From Vandiemenella viatica (Eukaryota > Arthropoda > Insecta > Orthoptera > Morabidae), in the NCBI GenBank assembly GCA_031002005.1, contig CM061921.1:148151283-148215282 (forward strand): 64,000 nt of DNA, in the 5' to 3' direction. The position numbers were made by a program, and so were the translations under genes. This document shows, one piece after another, positions 46,858-56,341 of the stretch. Numbering within the stretch: position 1 is the stretch's first letter; each line of letters begins with the position of its first letter. Below the pieces are notes generated by a model. That model was not told the origin of the DNA, made no database searches, and saw nothing but the letters and a program-made list of their open reading frames with translations.

Positions 46858-47228
46858 CAGTAGCGTAAATAGGTCAACAAGGGCCCGGTGCAAAAAAAAA
46901 AAAAAATATTTTCGACCCTCAGGCCAGATGGGCGACCTTTATTTTTCTTTGTGTTGCTGGTAGGGGCCCTCTGAGCTGAGGCTGGGGGCCCCTTGAGCAG
47001 TGAGGGCCTCTTAGTGAGGGGGCTTCCATGTCTAAGGGGCCCCCTTAGACGACGGTAGAGCTAAAAAAAAGGTCGCTAGTTTGCCTGAATGCCCCGTGGG
47101 CCCTTTGATCTGCGCTTGATGGTCCCCAGAGGTGAGCTTGGGGGACCCCTGAGGTATGCTTCGGGGCCCTCTGAGCGTAGGGGCCCCGGTGCACTGCACC
47201 GCCTAGCCCCACAGTAGCTACGCCCCTG
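46858..47228. mobile_element. hAT-type MITE with 8-bp target duplication
   Basis: The ends cagtagcgtaaatagg and the complement of caggggcgtagctactgtgg form imperfect terminal inverted repeats. They are flanked by gtcacatc on both sides (46850-46857 and 47229-47236). An 8-bp duplication is characteristic of the hAT superfamily. The interior is rich in ggggccc motifs with no coding capacity. Removing it and one duplication rejoins the LINE reading frame region. Copy A has the same insertion up to the gap. Confidence 0.85.
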
Positions 47229-47467
47229 GTCACATCATGAGGAATAATAACCGTTATGAACTCCTGCAATTTGTTCTCGAGGGGAAAATACCAGGAAAGG
47301 GAAGTGCTGGTAAAAGAAGAACTTCTTGGTTAAAAAATCTAAGAATATGGACCTCCAAGACAACTACAGAGTTAATCCGAGCATCAACCAGTAGGGACGA
47401 GACAGCCAAGGTGGTTGCCGACATCCGGAACGGATAGGGACCAGAAGAAGAAGAAGTTTGTTTGACT

Positions 47468-48140
47468 CAGAATCAAAGTACAAGCTACACGTGCGCTGCT
47501 GAGCACTTTACCAGCAAACCAGAATACATGGATCGCTTTCACTTCTTCATCTATCCCGATATTTAAACATACGCTGTTTCTAACAGTGAAAATGACTATT
47601 ATCAATTTATTTTATGTCACATTTAAAGTCCCAGTTTTCTTTTTACTGTGGATAACCCTGAATCATAAGTTAAAAATTACGAATGCGAACATGGTTGATA
47701 CATAATAGCAAGACATAAAACAGAGTATTATTTAGTTTCATAATGAAAGTGAAGTAACATTCAAGCAAACAGACTATTTTACTGGGAAACTATATTGCAT
47801 TTTCACGTAGAAAATGAATCAGATATAAATACATTCTAAAGGAAGATAATTTTATGGTTCCCTTTTGCTAAATTAATTAATAAAATGAGACCAAAAATAG
47901 TTCCGATTTAGAAAAAAAAAGTTGTGTAAAATTGATATATATGTGTTGAGAATTCAAGTTCATATATTAAGTTATGTAGGGAAAATAAAGATCTCTTTAA
48001 CTAAAAGCCTGGTTTTGGTGACTGAAGAATTAGCAAAAATTCTGATTCTCCCGCGCAGATGTATTCGACTGTTTTTCTCGATTCGACTAATGGTAAAGGC
48101 TCGTGTAGTCGTAACGACCTGGTAATGGGTATTTATTGGC
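47468..48140. other. No gene recognised
   Basis: AT-rich sequence without supported features. Confidence 0.5.
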
Positions 48141-48144
48141 TGAA

Positions 48145-48385
48145 TATTCCCCCTTATCGTAGCCGCCTTAGCCTAACCCGGTAATCCTACCTGGTACAGG
48201 GGCCTACAGATTTACATGGAACCCGAACCTCCGAAACGTTCATAATTCACAACAAGATATGCCAGAGATGAAGGTCGGGTAAAGAAAGGTTTTAGAAAAT
48301 CCCCACCGAGACAGGATTTCAACCGAGGACTTCCAGATCTCCAGTCAGACGCATTAACCACTGAGCAACCAGACCGCTCGCTGAA
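48145..48385 (-). mobile_element. tRNA-derived SINE, family A
   Basis: Minus strand: A-box region TGCTCAGTGG, B-box region GGTTGAAATCC (substituted), head 'actggagatctgg', family body complement 'cacaacaagatatgccagag' and the distal part 'cggtaatcctacctggtaca'. Moderately diverged. Confidence 0.85.
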
Positions 48386-48389
48386 GTAA

Positions 48390-48780
48390 CAGCGAAAAAG
48401 GTATTAATTTCGGCATCATTATGTCACTAAGATGCATAGAAGGAAGTACAAATCAGTTGTGTGTCTTGTTTAAACTCAGGATTGTTGTTTCCAGTTTCGA
48501 AACAGACTTCAGAATTTTCCATCATATTTGTTTGCAGGTAGGCCTACTTAGAGTTAAGCGAACATATTTTTATCCGTATAGAATATGAAGTAACATATTA
48601 GGAAACCTATGTTAATTACAGGCAATAAATCACAGCTGTCCTCTGATTTACTTCTGTTAAAATTTGATTTTTTTTTTTTCCTTTACACAGTAAGTATTGA
48701 AATTCTCTGTATCTTAGGTATTTTATCATTTAGTCTTTTTAAAGGTAGACTGCAGAAGTAAATTTTCTATATATATTTTT
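48390..48780. other. No gene recognised
   Basis: AT-rich, includes a T-run at 48669; no supported feature. Confidence 0.5.
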
Positions 48781-48908
48781 ACACTGATCAGCCAGAACAT
48801 TATGACCACCTACCTAATAGCCGGTATGTCCGCCTTTGGCACAGATAACAGCGGCGACGCGTCTTGGCATGGTAGCAATGAGGCCTTGGTTGGTCGCTGG
48901 AGGGAGTT

Positions 48909-49153
48909 ACCGAGCGTGGTGGTGTAACGGATAGCGTTCTGGCCTCGCATTCGGGGACGGCTGTTCGAATCCCCGTCCGGGCATCCAGATTTGGGTTTTC
49001 CATGGTTTCCCCAAATCACTCCAGGTGAATGCCGGGATGCTTCCTTCAAAAGGCCATGGCCGAATTCCTTCCCATTCCTTGCCCCCATCCTTTCCCGTCT
49101 CTAAAGACCACGTTGTTAAAAAGGGACGTTAAACTGTTAAAAAAAAATAAAAA
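48909..49153 (+). mobile_element. Young SINE B (tail ii) inside the Tc1 element
   Basis: Full-length, flanked by a perfect 11-bp duplication tggagggagtt at 48898-48908 and 49154-49164. Differs from the copy at 46351-46599 by a 3-base deletion near the B box and a few single bases. Tail gttaaactgtta then A-run. Confidence 0.95.
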
Positions 49154-49164
49154 TGGAGGGAGTT

Positions 49165-50120
49165 GGCACCATATCTGCACACACAAGTCACCTAATTCCC
49201 GTAAATTCCAGGGAGTTGGGCGGTGAGCTCTGACGCCACGTTCAATCACATCCCAGATGTGTTCGATCGGGTTAAAATCTGGCGATTTAGAGGCAAGCAT
49301 ATCAATTGCAACTCGCCACTGTGTTCCTCGAACCACTCCATCACACTCCTGTTCTTGTGACATGGCGCATTATCTTGTTGAAAAATGTTACTGCTGTTGG
49401 GAAACATGGTGGTCATGAAGGGGTGTACGTGGTCTGCAACCAGTGTACGATACTTATTGGCCGTCTTGGTGCCTTGCACGAGCTCCACTGGACCAATGCA
49501 TGCCACGTGAATGTTCTCCAGAGCATTATTGAGCCGCAGCCAGCTTGTCTCCGTCCCAAAGTACAGATGTCAAGAAGCTGTTCCCCTAGAAAACAATGGA
49601 TTCGCACCCTCCCATCGGCATGATGAAGAAGGTATCGGGATTCATCAGACCATGTAACGCTCTGCCACTGCGCCAACGTCCAGTCACGTCCTCATTTCAG
49701 TCGTAATTGCCGATGTCGTGGTGTTAAAATTAGCACATGCATGGGTCGTCGGCTGCGGAGTCCCATCGTTAGGAATGTTCGGTGCACTGTACGTTCAGAC
49801 ACACTTGTATTCTTCCAAGCATTAAAGTCTGATGTTAGTTCCGCCGTAGTTAGCCGCCTGTCCTGTTTTACCAGTCTGCGCGGCCTACGACATCTGTAAT
49901 GAGGGGTGGCCGCATAACTCCTCGAAGTTTCGACGTGGTTTCACCTCTGTTTCGCCACTTGTTGAAGACACTCGCCTCAGCACTCCTCGAACACCCGACG
50001 AGTCATGCAGTTTCCGAAATGCTCGTGCCGAGCCTTCAGGCCGTCACAATCTTCCCTCGGTTAAACTCAAATATATCGCTAGCCTTCTACATTCAAAACA
50101 CGGATAGCACGCTCACTGAT
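49165..50120 (-). pseudogene. Tc1-like transposase, frameshifted (DD34E type)
   Basis: Minus strand, from the N-terminus near 50075 (FEFNRGKIVTA, helix-turn-helix start) to the C-terminus near 49170. Catalytic contexts: TWSDESRYLLHHADGRVRIH (first Asp, about 49600-49660), FQQDNAPCHKNRS (second Asp, about 49345-49390) and SPDFNPIEHIWDVIERG (Glu, about 49225-49280). The spacing is compatible with DD34E. At least one frameshift lies between the second and third residues, and several in-frame stops lie in the N-terminal half. Inactive, but its terminal repeats could still be mobilised in trans by a related transposase. Confidence 0.88.
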
Positions 50121-50249
50121 ACTACAGGCACCATGCGTGTGTCTGACTAGACTAGCAGTCATTCCTCGTCAGGTGACGCTGCTATCGCTTGGTCGGGTTT
50201 TATATCGGTAGCAGGTAGTTAGTCATAATGTTCTGGCTGATCAGTGTGT

Positions 50250-51505
50250 ATATATATCAGATCCATCCGGGAAAGATTAGAAATCTGGCGGGTTGAATGG
50301 AGTTCCCGGTTAGAGGCAGATGGCTCGTCAGCGAAGGTAGGCTGTGGATATCCCTCGGACAGTGGAGAGTAACTACGAGAAAACAGCGGATACAAGGACC
50401 CGATTTATTAGCCTCAGCCTCACAATACACAATGACAGATAACGGAGTGATGTCGCCTCGATGGTCAGGCACGAAGAGAGCCTGGTGTGCTGTGCACTGC
50501 CCTTTAAGTAGCCCCTCGTAGTTGTGACTGCAGTCACTGTGGCGCTGGCATGCTGCTCGCTGCGTCTGTGGCTCCATCTAGTAGCTAGCCTTATACTCAA
50601 GATCCGATATATACACATATATATATATAATTGATCTATAACCGGCAAATGTACGTATATTTAAAAAAAAAAATAGCCGAGGCTACTACACTACCGTATG
50701 TGATGATTGCTACACCCAGACGGAATGGTCTGAATGGCTCCTATATCGGAGGATGTGTGGACCAGTGGATTAAGATTGCAAAGAGATGCCACAGACACCC
50801 AGCAGCGCCCTCTATTGTGTGAGCCATCAAGCGAAATAGAAATGTGTAATTGAGTAGATGAGTGTCGTACACAGCGATGAGTGGGTACACAATGTGACCA
50901 AATCGTTGTATGACCGCAGACATGTCCGCATGACCGTAAAGGTACGCGCACACCCGAGCGGGCCGCATCGCGTCGTATCGCATTTAGCGAAAATACTGCA
51001 AGGCACATCTGGACACAGCGAGTCGCATTTCTTTTATTGTCGCCGCCTTTGGTTTTCGACGATTATTCAGCCGCTTCTACACTGCAAATGGACACATTTG
51101 AATAAGGTCTCTCTCTTTTTTAAAAAAAAATATTCATTGAAGAAGAAGAAAATGGTTTAATTTCTTAGGCACATTGGATGGCAACAGTTCTCCCGAATTG
51201 CGGTTCTCTTTATTTTTAATGCAGAAAAATGAATGGTTTTCATGGTTTTACTAGCCCTTGCAGTTGCTGAATTCCGTTTTGGTGTTTTGGCCGTCAGGGG
51301 ATTGAGAAATAAATTAAGATATCAAAACATTTAGTCACAACAAGTTAGGTGAGGCAATAGCTGCAGAAAACTGAATTTGCACGTTGACAACTTCATCCAG
51401 GGAACCGAGATAAAATGCAGTATGTAATAATAGTGGATGAATCTTTTCCCCTTTCGAGATGAGGACCTATTCCAGGATATCAGATAAAAGGAAATGAAAG
51501 AAACA
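50250..51505. other. No gene recognised; possible DNA-transposon end near 50928
   Basis: At 50939-50975 the plus strand reads 'aaggtacgcgcacacccgag' and 'cgggccgcatcgcgtcg'. This closely matches the complement of 53050-53105. No transposase is found nearby. The rest has only short open frames. Confidence 0.4.
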
Positions 51506-51507
51506 AA

Positions 51508-52112
51508 CTTTCAGTTACAGGTTCATGGTCTATTCTATGAAATATTTGGGTGTAACTGTACCAAGGGACATGGAATGGGACTTACATATTAATTCGTTGG
51601 TAGGTAAAGCTAATTATAGGCTGCGATTCCTCAGTCGAATCTTGAAAAATTGTAATGAACAAACAAAGGAAATAGCGTACAAATCTCTTGTGAGTCCACA
51701 TTTGGACTACTGTTGTGCCATCTGGGATCCGTTTCGTAAGGGGTTGAAAGAATAGACAAAGTATAGAGAAGAGCCGCTCGATTCGTGACCGCTTGCTACA
51801 GTCCTTATGAAAGCGTCACAGAACTGACAGAAGAGACGATGCACGTTTCGTATAAACTTATTGGTAAACATGTGTACTCCCACTTTCACTTACGAGTGTA
51901 GTGAAATACTTCGTCCACCAACCTTTCTGGGTCGGAATGACAGGAAGGATAAAATTAGAGAAATAAGGTGCCGCATTGATTCTTATATGAATTCTTTTTT
52001 CCCTCGTACCATTATGGATTGGAATCCACAACAAAGAGATTAGCTGTGGTGCTGAGCTCCCTCTGCCACCCACAATTTTGTGAATTGCAGAGTATATATG
52101 TAGATGTAGAGT
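51508..52112 (+). mobile_element. 5'-truncated CR1-like LINE, (GATGTA) tail subfamily
   Basis: C-terminal RT fragment: MKYLGVTVPRDMEWDLHINS, KSLVSPHLDYCCAIWDPFRK, then a deletion and frameshifts, EILRPPTFLGRNDRKDK and NSFFPRTIMDWN. The 3' UTR 'cacccacaattttgtgaatt' and tail tatatgtagatgtag match the LINE at 24025-28287. It preserves about 47 bases missing from that copy. Confidence 0.88.
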
Positions 52113-53125
52113 AAACTATGGAGGGTGATCGATAACGGCTTTGGTGTTATAGGCTTCAAATCTATGAAATAAGAATGTCAGTGTTACCTAATAAGATAAA
52201 TAAAGTAATTCTAGCCACATGTTACATTCATAACCTTTTGATTAACGATATCTGAATTGGGTTTCAGAAGATAAGAACGATAGTGACAATAGAGAAATTT
52301 CAATATTTGACTTACACAGGCTTCTAGGCTACATCAGAAATCATTAAGATTTGGAATAATTTCACAATATATTTTTAAACAAAAGCTTGCTAGGGTAATT
52401 GGCAACACGAAGCTTTAAAGCGGGATTCAAAGAAAGTGATAGAAAATTATAATACACTCGTAAAATAAACAAAAAATAAAATACAGAACATGACATTATA
52501 CCTGGTTGTTTTAACTAGTTTCCTGTTTCCTCCCACATATTTTTTTCTTTTGTTATTATATTTTGCGTCTTGAAAATCATAAAACTCTTTGAAAGGCATT
52601 ACTTATGAGATGCAGTGTTCTTTATCCATTACGTTTGAATAGTTTCAGTTAAAATATACAAGAAAAGAACAAGTGGCCATGAGCGAGAAGTTTCATAATT
52701 TTTCATCTTTATTATAGTTTATAAAGTAATTAAATTTTCAGATTGTAATTTCTTATATTTTTTTCAATAACTATCCACCATCCTGCGTGCAAATTTTCAG
52801 CCAATTGTGTTGAAGTAATGCAGTTAATTCACAGAAATTGGAACACACAAGTTATAAAAGTCAGTCAGTGTTGTTGGATCTCCTATCGCAAACCTGGTCG
52901 TGACTGAGAGCATCCAGGCGCACGGGCGGAAAACTACTCTTGGGGAAGCGATCCGACAATGCGGTGCGACGCGGCCCACCCTGCCCCGACTCGACTAACG
53001 TTTGGTGTGCATTACCCCGTTAGAATCAGTGTAAGCGATTGCTGACACATTTCTGCGATGCGACGCGACGCGATGCGGCCCGCTCTGGTGTGCGCGTACC
53101 TTGACCGTCATAACAGCTTCGTCCA
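52113..53125. other. No gene recognised; CG-rich repeat-like stretch at 52960-53105
   Basis: AT-rich up to 52860. The 52960-53105 part has alternating cgacgcg/cgatgcgg motifs and matches, inverted, the sequence near 50939, so it may be the end of a DNA transposon. Confidence 0.4.
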
Positions 53126-53129
53126 CAGT

Positions 53130-53770
53130 GTTGTTTCGACGTTGGAGCACTGCAAAAGGTGTGGACATATCTGACCATAAACCACCAACACCTCAGACAG
53201 CAATGGGCACGTGAATGCCGTCACTTGCGTGCAGAATGGCAACTTGAAGTGTTTCTGGACGAGTCCCACTTCAACCTCTCCTATAGTGATGGCCTCGTAC
53301 GTATTAGACGCTACCATGGTGAACACATTCGGGCAGACCGCATAGCGGGCAAACGCCAAGTGTGATGGTTTGGGACGGTATTTGTTATAACATGCGATCT
53401 CGCCTCCTACCTACTGAGGACATTCTGAACGGCAGCCGCTACATCGACGAGGTTTTACAGTCTATGGCGCTACCACTACCCTCCTGCAGAACAATGCCTG
53501 GCCGCATGTAGAGAGGAATGTGCAGGGCCTTCTTCCAAGAACGAAGGGATCGACTGCTTCCCTGGCATGCACGTTTGCCTGACATGTCACCCATCGAGCA
53601 CATCTGGGAAATGTTCGGTAGGAATTTTGTTCGTTCTGTTACACCTGCAACCACTGTCTGTGCTTTGTGGACGCGCCTACAAACCACGTGGCAGTGTGGC
53701 CTCTAATTGCAGGACGTGGTGGCTTCACACTGTCAAAGTGCATGTACAATAATTCTAATAATTTGTGTAT
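53130..53770 (+). pseudogene. Tc1-like transposase relic with substituted catalytic residue
   Basis: C-terminal two-thirds of a Tc1-like transposase. First Asp context EVFLDESHFNLSYSDGLVRI at about 53250-53310. The second Asp context reads LQNNAWPHVE near 53480-53510, where Asn stands in place of the catalytic Asp. The third context is LPDMSPIEHIWEMFG near 53575-53620. Frameshifts separate these. The N-terminal DNA-binding part and terminal repeats are not recognisable. Inactive; not the same subfamily as the 48.8-kb element. Confidence 0.8.
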
Positions 53771-53976
53771 TGTCGTCCCTAATCTATGGAATAAATTTCA
53801 TTGCAATCATATGTTACCTTCTAAGTTCTGAAATCCGTGGGAATCAATTTTTTAAAATTTATGTCTGTCTATCTGCAATTTGAAATGAACGGAATTCACG
53901 CAAAAACTGCTTGGCGCATTTCGAAGGGGTTTCAATTAATGTCCATCCCGTTGCCCCGTGGAATTAGGTATGGTGG

Positions 53977-53977
<1 letters not shown>

Positions 53978-54014
<37 letters not shown>

Positions 54015-54018
54015 AAAC
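53978..54018 (+). repeat. Poly-T / poly-A junction
   Basis: About 30 T followed by 10 A. Possibly two abutting retroposon tails; no body recognised. Confidence 0.8.
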
Positions 54019-54254
54019 CTAATGAATTAAAATAAAAGAGTCCATACATTGGTATCCATATAAAAGAAAGTAATTTCTCGCAGTCGAAATTTGTATCGTG
54101 ATTTAAGCATACGGGTGGCATCATATTATTATTATTATTAATAATTTTAATTGCGATGGAGTTAACGCTCCGGTGCATGGTGGTCATCTAATTACCGTTT
54201 TCCTATTATTTTTTAAAAAATTTCTATTATAATTTGGGTCTTAAATTCCTCCCC

Positions 54255-54501
54255 ACCGATCGTGGTGGGTGAACGGTTAACGTTCTGGCTTCGCATTCGG
54301 GAGGACGCCGGTTCGAATCCCCGTCCGGGAATCTAGATTTGGATTTTTCCATGGTTTCCCCAAATCACTCCAGGCGATTGCCGGGATGCTTCCTTCAAAA
54401 AGGCCATGACCGAATTCCTTCCCGTTCCTTGTCCTCAGTCCCATCCCGCCTTTAATGACCTTAGCCGCCGACGAGGCATATAGCAATAGGTGAACAACAA
54501 A
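54255..54501 (+). mobile_element. SINE B (tail i variant) with 12-bp target duplication
   Basis: Head accgatcgtggtgggtgaac, B box GGTTCGAATCCCC, full body, tail 'gccgacgaggcatatagc' and A-rich end. Flanked by aaattcctcccc at 54243-54254 and 54502-54513. Confidence 0.93.
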
Positions 54502-54519
54502 AAATTCCTCCCCCATTCA

Positions 54520-54625
54520 CTTTTCTGATTTACAAATTTTAATTTTAAATTCCTTAAGCGTTTTTTGTAAGCTATTCATCACTTCACTTGGTAATTTGTT
54601 CCATTCTCTGACCAACAAAAGAAAA
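54520..54625 (-). pseudogene. Possible LINE C-terminal remnant
   Basis: The minus strand reads WNKLPSEVMNSLQKTLKEFK, resembling the extreme C-terminus of Jockey/CR1-type ORF2 ('fN.LP..i......FK..L'). It is too short to be certain. The rest of the open frame up to 54822 is not recognised. Confidence 0.3.
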
Positions 54626-54829
54626 TTTTCCCACTCCCTTATGCATGAAATCGGAAATGGAAAAATTAGGGGTAGAACGAAAATACTACAAGGAAAGCTT
54701 ACGGAAACATTAACAAACCTTAAATCATGTTTTGAACAATCTCGAAGTAGCTCGTACGTGCAAATTGCATGCACGAGATGAATCATGATCCGCATCGGAG
54801 CATATTCATACATTTGATTCACGTCTACA

Positions 54830-55225
54830 GTTAAAAGAGTATCAACAGGTTTGTAGAGTAAACTAAATTAGTGAAATCATTGAACAGACTTGCATTCTTT
54901 AAATGTGTAAGCATACTGCTCACCAGATCACAGTTTTCTGTTCCTCGAAATATTACAAACTAATCAGCAAAATAAGAATAGTAGATAATACTTTTTAATA
55001 TGTTGAATACTGCGTAACACTGTTTACTTATTTCGTTATAGTCAGGGTGTCACAGATAATATGAAAATAAGTTTTATTTTTACTGTCACCGCCGCTATCT
55101 AGTGAAACTGTATGATCGCTGTTCAAAAGATTGACGAATGAAAACAAAATATATTTTAACTGTGTCGAGAATCCAATGTGTTTTATCAGATTGTCAAACC
55201 TTACATGCAGCACAAATGTGATGTT
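54830..55225. other. No gene recognised
   Basis: AT-rich sequence; no supported feature. Confidence 0.5.
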
Positions 55226-55228
55226 GGC

Positions 55229-55465
55229 AACGAGCGTGATGGGTGAACGGTTAACGTTCTGGCCTCGCATACGGGATGACGTGGGTTCGAATCGCCATCC
55301 AGGCATCCAGATTTGGGTTTTCCATGCTTTCACCAAATCACTCCAGGCGAATGCCGGGATACTTCCTTCAAAAAGGCCATAGCCGAATTTCTTCCCGTTC
55401 CTTGCCCCCAGTCCCATCCCGGTTCTAATGACCTTAGTCCGTCGACGAGGCGTAAAGCCATCAGT
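55229..55465 (+). mobile_element. SINE B (tail i)
   Basis: Head aacgagcgtgatgggtgaac, B box GGTTCGAATCGCC, body, tail 'gtcgacgaggcgtaaagcc' and A-rich end. No convincing target duplication. Confidence 0.9.
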
Positions 55466-55494
55466 AAAAAATGAAAAAAAGTGATATAGGTGTG

Positions 55495-55781
55495 CTATTT
55501 ACTATTACTATTGCTCCGCGATTCACTAAAAGTGTGTGGCGGAGGGTGCATTACACCTATCCAGAAAGGTAATGGTGTACATGGGATCATGCCGTGCCTT
55601 TTGAGAGCAAGGAATGGGCAGGACTTCGGCCATGACCTTTTAAATAAATAATCCCCGGTATTCGCTTGGAGTGATTTGTGGAGACCATGGAAACCATAAA
55701 TCTGGATGGCTGGACGGGGATTCGAACCAACGTCCTCCCGAACGCCGGCCAGAGCGTTACTGCTCACCCACCACGCTCGGT
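55495..55781 (-). mobile_element. SINE B variant with LINE-type tail (tail iii)
   Basis: Minus strand. Head accgagcgtggtgggtgagc, B box GGTTCGAATCCCC, body as in other B copies to about 55610. It then ends with 'gataggtgtaatgcaccctc', 'cgccacacacttttagtgaa' and 'tcgcggagcaatagtaatag'. The last ~50 bases differ from the LINE 3' end at 5035-5102 by only a few bases, and both end in trinucleotide microsatellites. Confidence 0.9.
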
Positions 55782-55914
55782 TGCTTCACTACTGTCAACA
55801 GAAGACGTCAGTGTGAGAGCTGGTTTATGACGTTTTCAGGACGACTGTAGTTGCAATGCATCTAATAGTGTAATTTTTATCATGTATTTTGAATAATATA
55901 GTGAAAATAAGGTA

Positions 55915-56290
55915 GTAAAGTGGTTAAAGCGTCCGACTGGAGATCGAAAGGACCCGGGTTCGAATTCCCGTCTGGGCGTATTTAGGTCGTAATGACAGGA
56001 GGTAAAAGATTAGAGAAATAAGATTCCGTACTGATACTTTTATGTATTCTTTCTTTCCTCGTTCTGTTCGGAATTGGAAAGCACAAAATTAAGCTTGGTA
56101 CTTAGCACCCTCTGTCACCTACAATATTTGTGAATTGCAGAGTATAGATGTAGATGTAGATCAAAAGCTCTTAACCCGATGTTCAGCTCCCACACAGCTT
56201 GCTGTCAATGTGAAGTACTTCAGAACGCTTCCGTGGTTCGGATTCCTCGTTAAACTGTAGGTCCCCTTGAACCGATAAGATTTTCAAGTT
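55915..56290 (+). mobile_element. SINE family A copy split by a LINE tail
   Basis: The head 55915-55978 (gtggttaaagcgtccgactg; B box GGTTCGAATTCCCG) and the body 56163-56290 ('cacacagcttgctgtcaatg', 'cgcttccgtggttcggattc') belong to one SINE A. The LINE 3' end at 55979-56160 lies between them. Confidence 0.85.
55979..56160 (+). mobile_element. Very short 3' end of CR1-like LINE inserted in a SINE
   Basis: Only the last ~180 bases: 'ttaggtcgtaatgacaggag' (RNDR region), 'ctttcctcgttctgttcgg', 3' UTR 'ctgtcacctacaatatttgt' and tail agatgtagatgtaga. Extreme 5' truncation of the (GATGTA)-tail subfamily. Confidence 0.88.
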
Positions 56291-56341
56291 AGGATAGGTA
56301 AGGAACTGGCAACAATACTCCAACACCAGGCTAAGTACACT

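Larger units (their letters stand above)
37118..46958 (+). repeat. Duplicated segment, copy B (starts at N gap)
   Basis: Collinear with 23247-36117 from its first base after the gap. It lacks the 4.26-kb LINE (empty site at about 37890-37897). It carries a 1.15-kb insert at 40061-41214 and a SINE at 46351-46599 that copy A lacks. Beyond 46958 it continues into sequence that copy A would hold inside or beyond the gap. Confidence 0.9.
46294..47455 (+). mobile_element. LINE insertion with inverted 5' part (twin-priming structure)
   Basis: Flanked by gtttgtttgact at 46282-46293 and 47456-47467 (12-bp target duplication). Left part (46294-46695, minus strand): endonuclease fragment (QINARPIRMNIIQLYAPTTD). 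Right part (46696-47455, plus strand): C-terminal RT region (AFEMWLYRRMLRIPWTDHTT; later NRYELLQFVLEGKIPGKGSA and SWLKNLRIWTSK ... VVADIRNG stop), ending in an (AAG)n tail. The middle of the element is absent. A SINE (46351-46599) and a MITE (46858-47228) later inserted into it. Clade not determined; such C-termini occur in insect endonuclease-reverse transcriptases. Confidence 0.85.
48782..50246 (-). mobile_element. Tc1-like DNA transposon with 25-bp terminal inverted repeats
   Basis: Left end cactgatcagccagaacat... (48782-48806) is the exact complement of 50222-50246. TA precedes the left end (48780-48781); the right side reads TG then TA, consistent with a mutated TA target. Length minus the nested SINE and its duplication is about 1.2 kb, normal for a Tc1 element. 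It encodes a frameshifted minus-strand transposase. Confidence 0.92.

Noticed and set aside
54120..54145. (TTA)n as a LINE tail
   Set aside because: No LINE 3' end precedes it on either strand; reported only as simple sequence.
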